64,000 nucleotides of DNA, taken from Lachnospiraceae bacterium. Its GTDB lineage: Bacteria; Bacillota; Clostridia; Lachnospirales; Lachnospiraceae. The position numbers and the translations under genes were made by a program. Below, one piece after another: positions 8,261-17,482 of this stretch. The notes beneath the pieces are model-generated. The model was not told where the DNA came from. It saw only the letters and a program-made list of their open reading frames with translations, and did not search any database. Numbering within the stretch: the first letter of the stretch is position 1; the number at the start of each line of letters is the position of its first letter. Location: positions 341,514 through 405,513 of the forward strand of contig JAFZQU010000028.1 of the NCBI GenBank assembly GCA_017620255.1, given 5' to 3'.

Positions 8261-9490
8261 TCAGAAGATGATCTTTATCGTCATGGTTTTACCGCTTGGA
8301 CAGCTTGCGCTGATCGTGCCGCCGTGCGAATCCGCCACGGCTTTTGCGATGGACAACCCGATCCCTGTCCCGCCGGTGTTGCTGCTCCTTGCATGATCCG
8401 GTCTGTAAAACCGGTCAAAGAGCCGCGTGACATCCGGGATCTCCGAAAGATCACAGGTATTGAATACCTCCAGATGGATCTTTCCTCTTTTTTTGTATGC
8501 GCCAAGCCTTATCTCCCCTCCGGGATCCGAATAGCGGATCGCATTATCGAGAAGGACGGACAGCATCTGCAAAACGGCGGATCTGTCTCCAACCATAAAG
8601 AGGCCGTCTTCGATGTCGGCTGACAGATGCTTCTCGTTTGCCTTGGCCATCGTCTCATATACATTATGGATCTCCCACGCCACATCCGTAACGGAGAATC
8701 GCTCCGGATCCGGCAGCGGATTCTCCTCATCCAGCCTGGATAAGGTTACCAGTTCACCGACCATTTTCGTCATGCGCGCAGTCTGCTGCCTGATGTTTTC
8801 GGTCCACTCATCTTCCCCGCGTTCCATGGCAAGCACATCGAGACTTGTGGAAATGGATGTCAGCGGGGTCTTCAGTTCATGGCTGGCATCGGTGATAAAC
8901 TGTTTCTGTTGCTTGATGTTGTTTGCAATGGGACGTATCGCACGTGAGGAAAAAATCATGACCAGAATGAACACGATCAGAAGGCTGACCGCGGAAATTG
9001 CGACCGTTAAGATAAGCAGATTTCGCATTTCCTGCTGTTCTCTTGCAGTGTTCAAAAAGATCACGGCCGTGGTCCGGTCCAGATCTGCCACCAGATAACG
9101 GTAGGCTTTCAGGTAGCCGTGTTTTTTCCCGCTCTTTAGAACGGAAGTTGCAAAGTTTACAGCCTCCTCTTCCCCGATCGAAGCGATATTGTCCGTGGAT
9201 GCGAAGATCACCTCGCCCTTATCATCAAACCGTACGGTAAAAAAGCGGGTCATGAAATTGGCTTCCATATCCGGCAGTCCCCGGAACGGCTGCATCGGCG
9301 GAGGCTTGGGTGCATCCGGATCAACGGGACTTCGCTCTTCAAAAACAAGGATCGCATCCAGTGTTCTGTCAGCCGAAGCTGTGACCACTCCGAAATTGAC
9401 CAGATTTACAAGCGCGCCGATCAGCAGGATGACTGCGGAAAAAGCCAGCATTGCCGCAAGGATCACGCGTCTTCTCATTCTCTTAAGCAT
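8261..9490 (-). CDS. Sensor histidine kinase
   Basis: 409 residues. Two membrane helices (about 11-33 and 158-182) bracket an outside sensor domain of about 120 residues with a Pro-rich patch (PDAPKPPPMQP). The kinase core shows the H box FITDASHELKTPLTS (phosphorylated His near 205), the N box LLDNAIRYSDPGG and the G boxes FDRFYRPD and GGTGIGLSIAKAVADSHGG. There is no HAMP domain that I can recognise. It overlaps the response regulator gene by 8 bases, so translation is probably coupled. The signal is unknown; the most likely output target is the VTC operon just downstream. Confidence 0.94.
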   Translation of the reverse strand: MLKRMRRRVILAAMLAFSAVILLIGALVNLVNFGVVTASADRTLDAILVFEERSPVDPDAPKPPPMQPFRGLPDMEANFMTRFFTVRFDDKGEVIFASTDNIASIGEEEAVNFATSVLKSGKKHGYLKAYRYLVADLDRTTAVIFLNTAREQQEMRNLLILTVAISAVSLLIVFILVMIFSSRAIRPIANNIKQQKQFITDASHELKTPLTSISTSLDVLAMERGEDEWTENIRQQTARMTKMVGELVTLSRLDEENPLPDPERFSVTDVAWEIHNVYETMAKANEKHLSADIEDGLFMVGDRSAVLQMLSVLLDNAIRYSDPGGEIRLGAYKKRGKIHLEVFNTCDLSEIPDVTRLFDRFYRPDHARSSNTGGTGIGLSIAKAVADSHGGTISASCPSGKTMTIKIIF

Positions 9491-10160
9491 GCTCCACCTC
9501 CAGCAGATAGCCTGCTCCCCTTATGGTTTTGATCGATACATTCGCACCTATGGTACGCAGTTTCTTGCGTACATAGCCGATCGTTGTCCAGACCACATCT
9601 ATATCCGATTCCGATTCAAAGCCCCAGATCTTTTCCATCAGATGATCCGTGGAAAACACATAACCCGGATGCAGGATAAACAGTTCCATCAACTGGAACT
9701 CTTTGTTGGTAAGCCCTATGTTCTTATTTCCGACACGCATCTCATAGCGGTTGGAATCAAGCACCAGATTGCCGGCTTCCTTCACGGAATCTGCATAGTT
9801 CTCGCTGCGCCGTCCAAGCGCTTTGATCCTGGCGATCAGTTCATTTGTTGCAAATGGTTTGGGGAGATAGTCATCAGCGCCCGCCTCCAGGCCGGCCACA
9901 CGGTCTTCGATCTCCGCCTTGGCCGTCAGAAGGAGTACGGGCGTTTTGATATGATTTTTCCGGATCAGGGAAAGGACTTCCAGACCGTCAAGGCCCGGCA
10001 TCATGATATCCAGGACGATCACCTCGTATGCGCCCTCCCGGATATAATCCCATGCATCCGTTCCGTTGTGAACGATGTCCACGGAATATTTGGCTTTTTC
10101 AAGCAACAGTTTCAAGGCTCTTGCCGTTGCTTCTTCATCTTCTGCGATCAGGATCCGCAT
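9483..10160 (-). CDS. OmpR/PhoB-type response regulator
   Basis: 225 residues. Receiver domain with acidic pocket AEDEE, phospho-acceptor Asp51 in VIVLDIMMPGLDG and Lys in YLPKPF; C-terminal winged helix with KEFQLMELFILHPGYVFSTDHLMEKIWG and a terminal YVRKKL...IKTIRGAGYLL. Partner of the overlapping kinase. Direct repeats of the kind this class binds occur at 8193-8212. Its own promoter (10219-10247) sits upstream of the purF terminator hairpin, so a transcript from it would have to pass that hairpin. Confidence 0.95.
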   Translation of the reverse strand: MRILIAEDEEATARALKLLLEKAKYSVDIVHNGTDAWDYIREGAYEVIVLDIMMPGLDGLEVLSLIRKNHIKTPVLLLTAKAEIEDRVAGLEAGADDYLPKPFATNELIARIKALGRRSENYADSVKEAGNLVLDSNRYEMRVGNKNIGLTNKEFQLMELFILHPGYVFSTDHLMEKIWGFESESDIDVVWTTIGYVRKKLRTIGANVSIKTIRGAGYLLEVEHA

Positions 10161-10189
10161 CTTTGTTCCTCTTCATCCGTATATTAAAA

Positions 10190-10218
10190 GAAAACAGCAG
10201 TATGTTACCGCTGTTTTC
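10190..10218 (-). terminator. Hairpin between purF and the response regulator
   Basis: GAAAACAGCgGTA-aca-TACtGCTGTTTTC followed by TTTT on the minus strand: a 13-position stem with one mismatch. It can terminate the purF transcript but also lies inside the leader of the regulator gene if the promoter at 10219-10247 is used. Confidence 0.8.
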
Positions 10219-10247
10219 ATGTTAGGTGCTGCCGCCACCATTGTCAA
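10219..10247 (-). promoter_or_regulatory. Predicted promoter of the two-component operon
   Basis: TTGACA (10242-10247), 17-base spacer, TAACAT (10219-10224) on the minus strand, just after the purF stop codon. Confidence 0.6.
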
Positions 10248-10254
10248 ATGCTTT

Positions 10255-11682
10255 TCAGCATTCCCGTTTTGACAGTCTCTGTTCGAACCGGTCCTTTCGT
10301 GTTTCCTTTGGAACGCCTGTCGGGTAGGAGCCGTCAAAGCAGGCGGAACAGAACCGTTTTTCATGCCCGCTAAGGAGCTGTGGCAGCGAGGCGGGATTTA
10401 AGTATTCCAGGGAATCCGCCCCGATCATCTGCGCGATCTGGCTCACGGAATGATGGGCTGCGATCAGATGCTCTTCCGAATCGATATCCGTTCCGTAGTA
10501 ACAGGGGTGAATGAACGGCGGTGCACAGATCCGGAGATGGATCTCTGTTGCTCCTGCTTCCCGGATCAGGGAGATGATGCTGCGGCTGGTCGTACCTCTT
10601 ACGATCGAATCGTCCAAAAGCACGATACGTTTCCCCCTTAAGGAATGCCCGACAGGATGCAGTTTCATCCGCACCATATCGACGCGCTCTTCCTGCGCGG
10701 GTGCGATAAACGTCCGGCCGATATATTTGTTCTTCACAAGACCGATCCCGTAGGGGATCCCGGATTCCAGCGAGAACCCGAGCGCCGCATCCAGACCGGA
10801 ATCCGGCACGCCGATCACCAGGTCCGCATCCACGGGGCTCTCTTTGGCAAGAAGCCTGCCGGCCATGATCCGCGAGGCATGCACGGAGATGCCGTCGATC
10901 TCCGAATCCGGTCTTGCAAAATAGATATATTCAAAGATGCATGTTTTCTGCATGTGCTTTCCGCAGTGTTTCCGGTCACTTGTCACGCCGTCGGATGAAA
11001 AGATCACGATCTCGCCGGGATCGATATCCCGGATAAAGGCAGCTCCGACCGCATGCAATGCGCAGCTTTCGGAAGCGACCACATAGACCCCGTCCTCTGT
11101 TTTTCCGTAGCAAAGCGGCCGGAATCCGTAAGGATCCCGGACCGCTATGAGTTTTGTGGCAGACATGAGCACAAGGGAATAGGCCCCCTCGATCTCATCC
11201 ATTGCAAGATTGACCGCTTCTTCGATGGTCCCTGTTTTCAGTCTTGCGCGTGTGATCATATAGGCGATCGTTTCGGTGTCGCTGGTGCTGTGAAAGATCG
11301 CACCGGACAATTCGAGACTGTTGCGTAACTCCCACGCATTGGTCAGATTTCCGTTATGCGCGATCGCCAGTTTTCCTTTCTGATGATTCACCTCCATGGG
11401 CTGGATATTGTTGCGCGTATTGCCGCCGGTCGTGCCGTAGCGCACATGCCCCACGGCCATCTCTGCTTCCGGAAGTTTTCTGAAAACCTCCTCCGTAAAG
11501 ATCTCGTTGACGAGCCCCATATCCTTATGGGAAAAGAACAATCCGTCATCATTCACAACGATCCCGGCGCTCTCCTGCCCCCGATGCTGCAGACTGATCA
11601 GCCCGTAATAAGTCATTTTCGCAGCGTTTACTTTTTCAGGGCTGTATAGTCCGAAAACGCCACATGCTTCTTGTATTGCCAC
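10255..11682 (-). CDS. purF: Amidophosphoribosyltransferase
   Basis: First step of purine synthesis: PRPP plus glutamine gives phosphoribosylamine. 475 residues. The N-terminal reads VAIQEACGVFG, with the catalytic cysteine exposed after removal of a short propeptide. PRPP-loop: IVLLDDSIVRGTTSRS. Cysteines in KTCIFEYIYFARPDS, HPCYYG and FCSACFDG match the iron-sulfur (Bacillus-type) subclass. The start codon is GTG; AGGAGG lies 10 bases upstream, and an ATG in between is out of frame. It begins 14 bases after the amt-PII gene and so shares that gene's leader. Confidence 0.96.
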   Translation of the reverse strand: MAIQEACGVFGLYSPEKVNAAKMTYYGLISLQHRGQESAGIVVNDDGLFFSHKDMGLVNEIFTEEVFRKLPEAEMAVGHVRYGTTGGNTRNNIQPMEVNHQKGKLAIAHNGNLTNAWELRNSLELSGAIFHSTSDTETIAYMITRARLKTGTIEEAVNLAMDEIEGAYSLVLMSATKLIAVRDPYGFRPLCYGKTEDGVYVVASESCALHAVGAAFIRDIDPGEIVIFSSDGVTSDRKHCGKHMQKTCIFEYIYFARPDSEIDGISVHASRIMAGRLLAKESPVDADLVIGVPDSGLDAALGFSLESGIPYGIGLVKNKYIGRTFIAPAQEERVDMVRMKLHPVGHSLRGKRIVLLDDSIVRGTTSRSIISLIREAGATEIHLRICAPPFIHPCYYGTDIDSEEHLIAAHHSVSQIAQMIGADSLEYLNPASLPQLLSGHEKRFCSACFDGSYPTGVPKETRKDRFEQRLSKREC

Positions 11683-11696
11683 GATACATTATCCTC

Positions 11697-13457
11697 CTAC
11701 TCTACATCCTGCAGAGCTTCGTACCCTTCTTCACCGGTACGGATCTTCACGACGTTTTCAACACCGTATACGAAGATCTTGCCGTCGCCGATATGACCGG
11801 TATAGAGAACCTTCTTGGCTGTCTCGATCACCTTATCAACAGGGATCTTGCTGACAACGACTTCCACTTTTACCTTCGGAAGCAGGGTTGCATCCATTTC
11901 AACACCACGGTATTTCTCGCCGGCACCCTTCTGGATACCACAGCCCATGACCTGTGTCACGGTCATACCCGTTACACCGAGATCGTTCATGGCTTTCTTC
12001 AGGGCATCATAACGGGAAAGCCTTGCGATGATGACGACCTTATGAATATTGGCAGAGGAAACAACAGGCGGCATGGTGACCGGAACAGCTGCGTTCCTTT
12101 TTGCTTCCGATGCCTTCTCGTAATCTTCTTCGCCAAGATCCGTGTTCTCGTTCACATCCATCGTCATGGTGTTGGAGATATCCATGATCGAGAAACCCGA
12201 ATATGCGGAAGGAAGACCATGTTCCGTTGCATCCAGCCCCGTGATCTCCTCTTCCTCGGAGACACGCAGACCAATCGTCTTTTTGATGATCGTAAAGGCA
12301 ATGAAGATCGTTACTACCGTCCAGGCGATCGTTACGAACATACCGCCAAACTGCTTTCCGAGCTGCGCAAATCCGCCGCCGTAAAAGAGACCTTCGCTGA
12401 TGCCTGCAAGTGCAAAACCCGGTGCGGAGGCAGTTGCAAAGAGACCGACTGCAAGTGTGCCCCAGATACCGTTCAGCATATGCACGGCGATCGCACCGAC
12501 CGGATCGTCCACATGGAACACGTTATCCATGAACCATACACCGAATACTACGAGAAGACCTGCTACCAGACCGATGATCGCCGCACCTGCGCAATCGGTT
12601 ACATCACAGGGAGCCGTGATGGCAACCAGACCTGCAAGGGATGCGTTTAAGCACATCGAAACATCCGGCTTGCCGTATTTAACCCAGGTAAAGATCATGC
12701 AGGTTACAGTTGCAACAGCAGGTGCAACCGTTGTGGTCAGGAATACGGAACCAAGCGTTCCCATATCCGTTGCAGCCGCACCGTTGAATCCGTACCAGCC
12801 AAGCCAGAGGATGAACACGCCAAGTGCGGCGATGACCAGGTTGTGCCCCGGGAATGCATTGACCTTTGTGACTTTTCCTTCTTTGTTTCTGACAAACTTA
12901 CCGATACGGGGACCTAACATCCATGCACCGATCAGGGCGCAGATACCGCCGACCATATGGATACAGTTGGAACCTGCATAATCGTGGAATCCCCACTGGG
13001 CAAGAAATCCGCCGCCCCATGTCCAATGTGCCTCGATCGGGTAAATGATCGCGGAGATCACTGCAGAGTAGATACAATAGGACGAGAATTTTGTACGCTC
13101 TGCCATGGAACCCGATACGATCGTTGCCGTCGTTGCACAGAACACCAGGTTGAACACAAAGGCGGAATAATCAAAACTTCCGTAGTTCGTGAACACGTCG
13201 AACGAGAATTTTCCCGCAAACCCGTTCATCATGTTCTCTCCAAGCATTAAGGACGCGCCGCAGATAAACCACATCACGGTACCGATACAGAAATCCATCA
13301 GGTTTTTCATGATGATATTTCCGGCGTTCTTCGCCCTTGTAAATCCGGCTTCGCACATTGCAAAGCCTGCCTGCATCCAGAATACGAATGCTGCGCCGAT
13401 CAGAAACCAGACGCCATACACCTCTCCGTGGATCGCTTCCAAAATCACATCACTCAT
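11697..13457 (-). CDS. Ammonium transporter fused to a PII signal protein
   Basis: 586 residues. Residues 1-about 410 are an Amt/Rh-type ammonium channel with about 11 membrane helices; both pore histidines of the twin-His pair are present (CIHMVGG near 168 and VHMLNGIWG near 326). After a charged linker, residues about 470-580 form a complete PII/GlnK domain (HKVVIIARLSRYDALKKAM to GDGKIFVYGVENVVKIRTGE). The T-loop reads YRGVEM where PII proteins normally have YRGAEY, so the tyrosine that is uridylylated in enterobacteria is missing. The fusion puts the channel and its usual regulator in one chain. Start: GAGGAGG, 8-base gap. Preceded by a hexaloop/terminator leader; purF follows after 14 bases. 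Confidence 0.95.
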   Translation of the reverse strand: MSDVILEAIHGEVYGVWFLIGAAFVFWMQAGFAMCEAGFTRAKNAGNIIMKNLMDFCIGTVMWFICGASLMLGENMMNGFAGKFSFDVFTNYGSFDYSAFVFNLVFCATTATIVSGSMAERTKFSSYCIYSAVISAIIYPIEAHWTWGGGFLAQWGFHDYAGSNCIHMVGGICALIGAWMLGPRIGKFVRNKEGKVTKVNAFPGHNLVIAALGVFILWLGWYGFNGAAATDMGTLGSVFLTTTVAPAVATVTCMIFTWVKYGKPDVSMCLNASLAGLVAITAPCDVTDCAGAAIIGLVAGLLVVFGVWFMDNVFHVDDPVGAIAVHMLNGIWGTLAVGLFATASAPGFALAGISEGLFYGGGFAQLGKQFGGMFVTIAWTVVTIFIAFTIIKKTIGLRVSEEEEITGLDATEHGLPSAYSGFSIMDISNTMTMDVNENTDLGEEDYEKASEAKRNAAVPVTMPPVVSSANIHKVVIIARLSRYDALKKAMNDLGVTGMTVTQVMGCGIQKGAGEKYRGVEMDATLLPKVKVEVVVSKIPVDKVIETAKKVLYTGHIGDGKIFVYGVENVVKIRTGEEGYEALQDVE

Positions 13458-13489
13458 AATATTTTCCTCCTCATTCCTTATCTATTACA

Positions 13490-13527
13490 AAAGGCACAAT
13501 CCCTGTCGGAATTGCGCCTTTGCAATT
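13490..13527 (-). promoter_or_regulatory. amt-PII leader: AAAGGC hexaloop hairpin overlapping a terminator
   Basis: AATTGC-AAAGGC-GCAATT (13510-13527) is a perfect 6-bp stem with the hexaloop. The competing hairpin (13490-13521) pairs AAAGGCGCAAT with ATTGTGCCTTT. The stem sequence differs from the other four elements but remains fully paired, while the loop is identical. Confidence 0.75.
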
Positions 13528-13540
13528 TATCATGTCGCTA

Positions 13541-13559
13541 TTCGCGCAACGCGCGAATT
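13541..13559. other. Perfect palindrome between glnN and amt-PII
   Basis: TTCGCGC-AAC-GCGCGAA, extendable by one pair. It lies 20 bases after the glnN stop and has no T-run, so it is an unlikely terminator; it may be an mRNA processing or stability hairpin. Confidence 0.5.
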
Positions 13560-13578
13560 CTTATGCGATGAGTCCCTA

Positions 13579-15675
13579 TCAAACGTAAAACAGCATCTTA
13601 CTGTATGTCGGATACGGCAGATATGCATCCGGCATATAAACCTCAACGTCGTCTGCAACCTCACGGATCTTCTGCATATCCGTGAATACCGGATCATGAT
13701 AGAACTCTGCCTTTTTCAGTTCATCATCCATCACTTCCGCTTTCGCGATATCGGAACCAAGCTGCTCTGTCAGTTCTGTCAGAGCCCCATACTGTTCCGA
13801 CAGGTGCGCAAGAAGCTTCTCTTCCGCTGCTGTTGAAATGGCTGTGGATACCGCACGTTTTCCTAAGATCTCGTCTGTCAGGCTCTTCATGTAAGCCGAT
13901 ACGGACGGCAGGAAATCGTGGTAGATCATTTCCTTCAGCGTGCAGGCCTCAATGTGCAGGGTCTTTGTATAGTTCTCAAGCAGGATCTCGTATCTGGATT
14001 TGATCTCTGTTTCCGTGTAGATCCCGTGCTTTGTGAACAGATCGACATTCTTCTGATCCAACAATCTCGGCAGCACTTCCGGTGTGCTCTTTAAGTTGTA
14101 AAGACCTCTCTTTGCAGCCTCTTCCACCCATTCATCCGTGTAGCCGTTACCGTTGAACAGTACACGTTCGTGCTTTGTGAGCGTATCCTTGATGAGGTCG
14201 TGTACCGCACTTTCAAACTTGTCAGCCGGCACATCCTTTAACTGCTCATAGAATCCGGACAGCGCATCTGCAACCGCTGTATTCAGGATGATGTTCGGCG
14301 TGGCGACGGATGCGGAAGAACCGAGGGAACGGAACTCGAACTTGTTGCCGGTGAACGCGAACGGTGATGTCCTGTTACGGTCTGTCGTATCTCTTGTAAA
14401 GTGCGGGATAACGGCTGCGCCGCTTTCCATGACCACTTTGTCGGTCTTGGCAAAGAACTGGTCGTTGATGATCGAATCCACGATCTCTTTGAGCTCATCC
14501 CCGAGGAAGATCGAAATGATCGCCGGCGGTGCCTCGTTTGCGCCAAGCCTGTGGTCGTTTCCTGCCGATGCAACGGATAATCGCATCATGTCTGCATATT
14601 CATCCACTGCTTTGATGACAGCCGAAAGAAACATCAGGAATTGCAGGTTCTCAGCCGGTGTTTTACCGGGATCTAACAGGTTCACGCCCGTGTTGGTGGA
14701 CATTGACCAGTTGTTGTGTTTACCGGATCCGTTAATGCCCGCAAACGGTTTTTCATGCAGCAGGCAGACAAAATCATGTTTCTCCGCGATCTTTTTCATC
14801 ACTTCCATGGTCAGCTGGTTGTGATCGACTGCCACGTTGGTCGTATCAAAGACCGGTGCCAGTTCGTGCTGGCAGGGTGCCACTTCGTTGTGCTTGGTCT
14901 TAACGGGGATCCCGAGTTTCCACAGTTCCTCGTCCAGTTCATGCATATAGGCTGCTACTCTCGGACGGAGAACACCGAAGTAGTGGTCGTCCATCTCCTG
15001 TCCTTTCGGAGCCGGTGCACCAAGCAGTGTACGTCCCGTAAAGATCAGGTCACGGCGTTTCTCATAGTCCTTTTTGTCGATCAGGAAGTATTCCTGCTCG
15101 GGGCCGACTGTCGTGGAAACGCGCTCCACTTCTTTGCCAAACAGTTTCAGCACTTTGATCGCTTCCTTGCTCAGGGCATCCATGGAACGAAGAAGCGGCG
15201 TCTTCTTATCCAGCGCTTCTCCCGTATACGCACAGAAGGCTGTGGGAATATAGAGTGTACCGTCTTTGATGAAAGCCGGAGAAGAAGGATCCCAGGCTGT
15301 ATAGCCTCTTGCCTCAAATGTGGCACGGATCCCGCCGGAGGGGAAGGAGGAAGCATCCGGTTCGCCTTTGACAAGCTCTTTGCCGGAAAACTCCATGATC
15401 ACCTCACCGTTATCCGTAGGTGCGATAAAACTGTCATGTTTCTCAGCCGTGTAACCTGTCAGCGGCTGGAACCAGTGTGTATAGTGTGTCGCTCCATTCT
15501 CGACTGCCCATTCCTTCATGGCCAGTGCAACAGCATTTGCGACATCCAGTTCCAAATGTGTGCCCTTTTCGATCGTCTTCCTGAGTGCTTTGTAGACGTC
15601 TTTGGGAAGTTTGTCTCTCATCACTCTGTCAGTGAATACCTGACTGCCATACAATTCCGGGATCATTTTTTCCAT
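13579..15675 (-). CDS. glnN: Type III glutamine synthetase
   Basis: ATP-dependent ligation of ammonia to glutamate. 698 residues, the length of GSIII rather than the 440-470 of GSI. Family motifs: [44 protein letters not shown] and [17 protein letters not shown] start at 15675 ([10 protein letters not shown]) because GAGGAGG lies 9 bases before it; an ATG nine codons upstream overlaps the leader. It lies 106 bases after asnB, and that gap holds the hexaloop element. No convincing separate promoter is visible, so the element may act on the asnB read-through transcript. Confidence 0.96.
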   Translation of the reverse strand: MEKMIPELYGSQVFTDRVMRDKLPKDVYKALRKTIEKGTHLELDVANAVALAMKEWAVENGATHYTHWFQPLTGYTAEKHDSFIAPTDNGEVIMEFSGKELVKGEPDASSFPSGGIRATFEARGYTAWDPSSPAFIKDGTLYIPTAFCAYTGEALDKKTPLLRSMDALSKEAIKVLKLFGKEVERVSTTVGPEQEYFLIDKKDYEKRRDLIFTGRTLLGAPAPKGQEMDDHYFGVLRPRVAAYMHELDEELWKLGIPVKTKHNEVAPCQHELAPVFDTTNVAVDHNQLTMEVMKKIAEKHDFVCLLHEKPFAGINGSGKHNNWSMSTNTGVNLLDPGKTPAENLQFLMFLSAVIKAVDEYADMMRLSVASAGNDHRLGANEAPPAIISIFLGDELKEIVDSIINDQFFAKTDKVVMESGAAVIPHFTRDTTDRNRTSPFAFTGNKFEFRSLGSSASVATPNIILNTAVADALSGFYEQLKDVPADKFESAVHDLIKDTLTKHERVLFNGNGYTDEWVEEAAKRGLYNLKSTPEVLPRLLDQKNVDLFTKHGIYTETEIKSRYEILLENYTKTLHIEACTLKEMIYHDFLPSVSAYMKSLTDEILGKRAVSTAISTAAEEKLLAHLSEQYGALTELTEQLGSDIAKAEVMDDELKKAEFYHDPVFTDMQKIREVADDVEVYMPDAYLPYPTYSKMLFYV

Positions 15676-15710
15676 CTTGTACATCCTCCTCATTTCGTTC
15701 ATTTTATTGA

Positions 15711-15750
15711 GAAAGGCGCCAAAACCATACGGTTAAAGCGCCTTTGCTTC
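15711..15750 (-). promoter_or_regulatory. glnN leader: AAAGGC hexaloop hairpin overlapping a terminator
   Basis: GAAGC-AAAGGC-GCTTT (15735-15750; outer pair G-U) is followed by the competing hairpin AAAGGCGC...GCGCCTTT (15711-15745) with an upper AACC/GGTT stem and a GTAT loop. The U-tract is short here (CTTTCTC), so termination would be weaker than at carA or pyrG. Confidence 0.68.
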
Positions 15751-15781
15751 CTCATCTGTATCTTTTTTATTTGATTTTTCC

Positions 15782-17356
15782 TTATTCTCCGCTTGCTCCG
15801 TAGTTGGAAAGCACTCTTGCGGACGGATCGTTTACATCGCAGCCTTCCCAGGTCTTGTTCGGCATCCAGAAATCCACGACCATCTCTGCCTGTCCCGGGT
15901 AATGCTTTTCAAAGATCTCACGGTAGAGCAGGGACTCTTTTGTGAACGGCTGTGCGTAACTGTACTGCTTTCTCTTCTCTTCAAACGCTTCATCGGAATA
16001 GACCGTTTCGGCGTAGGCTTTCAGGTCATCCACCATCGAATGTCCGACTGCATCCGAGAATGCGGCTTTCTGTCTGTATAAGATATCGTGCGGCAGATAA
16101 TCGCCTTCAAACGCATGCCTGAGCAGGTATTTCCCGATCCCGTAGCGGTTCATTTTCATTTCCGGATCGACTGCCATCACGTATTCTACAAAATCAAGAT
16201 CCCCGAAAGGAACTCTCGCTTCCAGTGCATTTACGGAAATGCAGCGGTCGGCACGCAGTACATCGTACATATGCAGTTCGCGGATCCTCTTTTCGGATTC
16301 CTTCTGGAATTCCTGTGCGGACGGAGCAAAATCCGTATATTTGTATCCGAACAGTTCATCCGAGATCTCCCCGGTCAAAAGCACCCGGATATCCGTATTC
16401 TCATGGATCCATTTGCAGAGCAGATACATGCCCATGCTGGCCCTGATCGTTGTGATATCATAAGTGCCAAGCAGGTAGATCAACTCGTCGAGGGAGGTCA
16501 CAACCTGCTCCTTCGTCATATATACTTCAGCATGGTCGCTTCCGATATAGTCGGCCACCTGCCTGGCATACTTCAGATCGATCGCATCGGTTTCCATGCC
16601 GATCGCAAAGGTTTTGATCGGTTTGTCCGACCGTTTTTGAGCGATCGCACAGACAAGGGAGGAATCCAGTCCGCCGGAAAGGAGAAATCCGACCTTTGCG
16701 TCCGCGATGAGCCTTTTCTCCACGCCCTCTGTCAGTTTCGTGCGGATGTTTGTACATACCGTTTCAAGATCATCCTCAGAAACTTTTGCAACATCTGTCA
16801 TATCCCGGTAGCAGACGAACTTTCCGTCTTTGTAATAGTGCCCCGGCGGGAACGGCCTGATCTTTTCGCAAAGCCCTACCAGGTTCTTTGCTTCACTGGC
16901 CAGTACCATGACGCCGTGTCTGTCATATCCGTAATACATCGGGCGGATCCCGATCGGATCTCTGGCTGCTACGAAACTGTCCGTTTCCGCATCATACAGG
17001 ATCAGAACAAATTCCGCATCCAGTTTTGCAAACATGTCTGTCCCGTACAGTCTGTACATGGGAAGGAGGATCTCACAGTCCGAATCACTCTGAAATGTGT
17101 AATCCGTTAAAGTCTTTTTGATCTTTTCAAATCCGTAGATCTCTCCGTTGCAGATCAGATGATCATCATCCAGTTGAAAGGGCTGCATGCCTTCCGGTGT
17201 CAGGCCCATGATCGAGAGTCTGTGGAAACCCAGGATACCGCTTTTAAGTTCTACGATCCTTGTATCGTCCGGTCCTCTTGATTTTGTCTTGTCAAAATGT
17301 TCCTTGAATTCTTCAAGTCCGATCCCTTTTCCCAGGTATCCCATTATGGAACACAT
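15782..17356 (-). CDS. asnB: Glutamine-hydrolysing asparagine synthase
   Basis: Converts aspartate to asparagine with glutamine and ATP. 524 residues. Cys2 (MCSIMGYLG) is the amidotransferase nucleophile; the synthetase domain has the PP-loop FLLSGGLDSSLVCA, LLTGEISDELFGY and EARVPFGDLDFVEYV. Start has CGGAGG upstream with a 9-base gap. It has its own strong promoter (17434-17462), whose predicted start point lies only a few bases before the hexaloop element. Confidence 0.96.
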   Translation of the reverse strand: MCSIMGYLGKGIGLEEFKEHFDKTKSRGPDDTRIVELKSGILGFHRLSIMGLTPEGMQPFQLDDDHLICNGEIYGFEKIKKTLTDYTFQSDSDCEILLPMYRLYGTDMFAKLDAEFVLILYDAETDSFVAARDPIGIRPMYYGYDRHGVMVLASEAKNLVGLCEKIRPFPPGHYYKDGKFVCYRDMTDVAKVSEDDLETVCTNIRTKLTEGVEKRLIADAKVGFLLSGGLDSSLVCAIAQKRSDKPIKTFAIGMETDAIDLKYARQVADYIGSDHAEVYMTKEQVVTSLDELIYLLGTYDITTIRASMGMYLLCKWIHENTDIRVLLTGEISDELFGYKYTDFAPSAQEFQKESEKRIRELHMYDVLRADRCISVNALEARVPFGDLDFVEYVMAVDPEMKMNRYGIGKYLLRHAFEGDYLPHDILYRQKAAFSDAVGHSMVDDLKAYAETVYSDEAFEEKRKQYSYAQPFTKESLLYREIFEKHYPGQAEMVVDFWMPNKTWEGCDVNDPSARVLSNYGASGE

Positions 17357-17386
17357 TGTACCAACCTCCGGTTACTGCAAATAAAG

Positions 17387-17423
17387 AAGGCACTTTGGAC
17401 AAAATCCAAAGCGCCTTTGCTTT
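17387..17423 (-). promoter_or_regulatory. asnB leader: AAAGGC hexaloop hairpin overlapping a terminator
   Basis: AAAGC-AAAGGC-GCTTT (17408-17423). The alternative hairpin at 17387-17417 is a 13-bp stem (AAGGCGCTTTGGA with TCCAAAGTGCCTT, one G-U pair) and a TTTTG loop, followed by CTTTATTT. The transcript starts within about ten bases of the first stem, so there is no room for an additional upstream hairpin. Confidence 0.75.
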
Positions 17424-17433
17424 TATGTTCTGT

Positions 17434-17462
17434 ACTATAAACCCCGTCTCTTCACTTGTCAA
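17434..17462 (-). promoter_or_regulatory. asnB promoter
   Basis: TTGACA (17457-17462), 17-base spacer, TATAGT (17434-17439) on the minus strand, 20 bases after the carB stop. Confidence 0.85.
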
Positions 17463-17482
17463 GTATTTTTCTTCAGTGATTT

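Noticed and set aside
13541..13559. Terminator for glnN
   Set aside because: The palindrome is strong but is not followed by a T-run on either strand.
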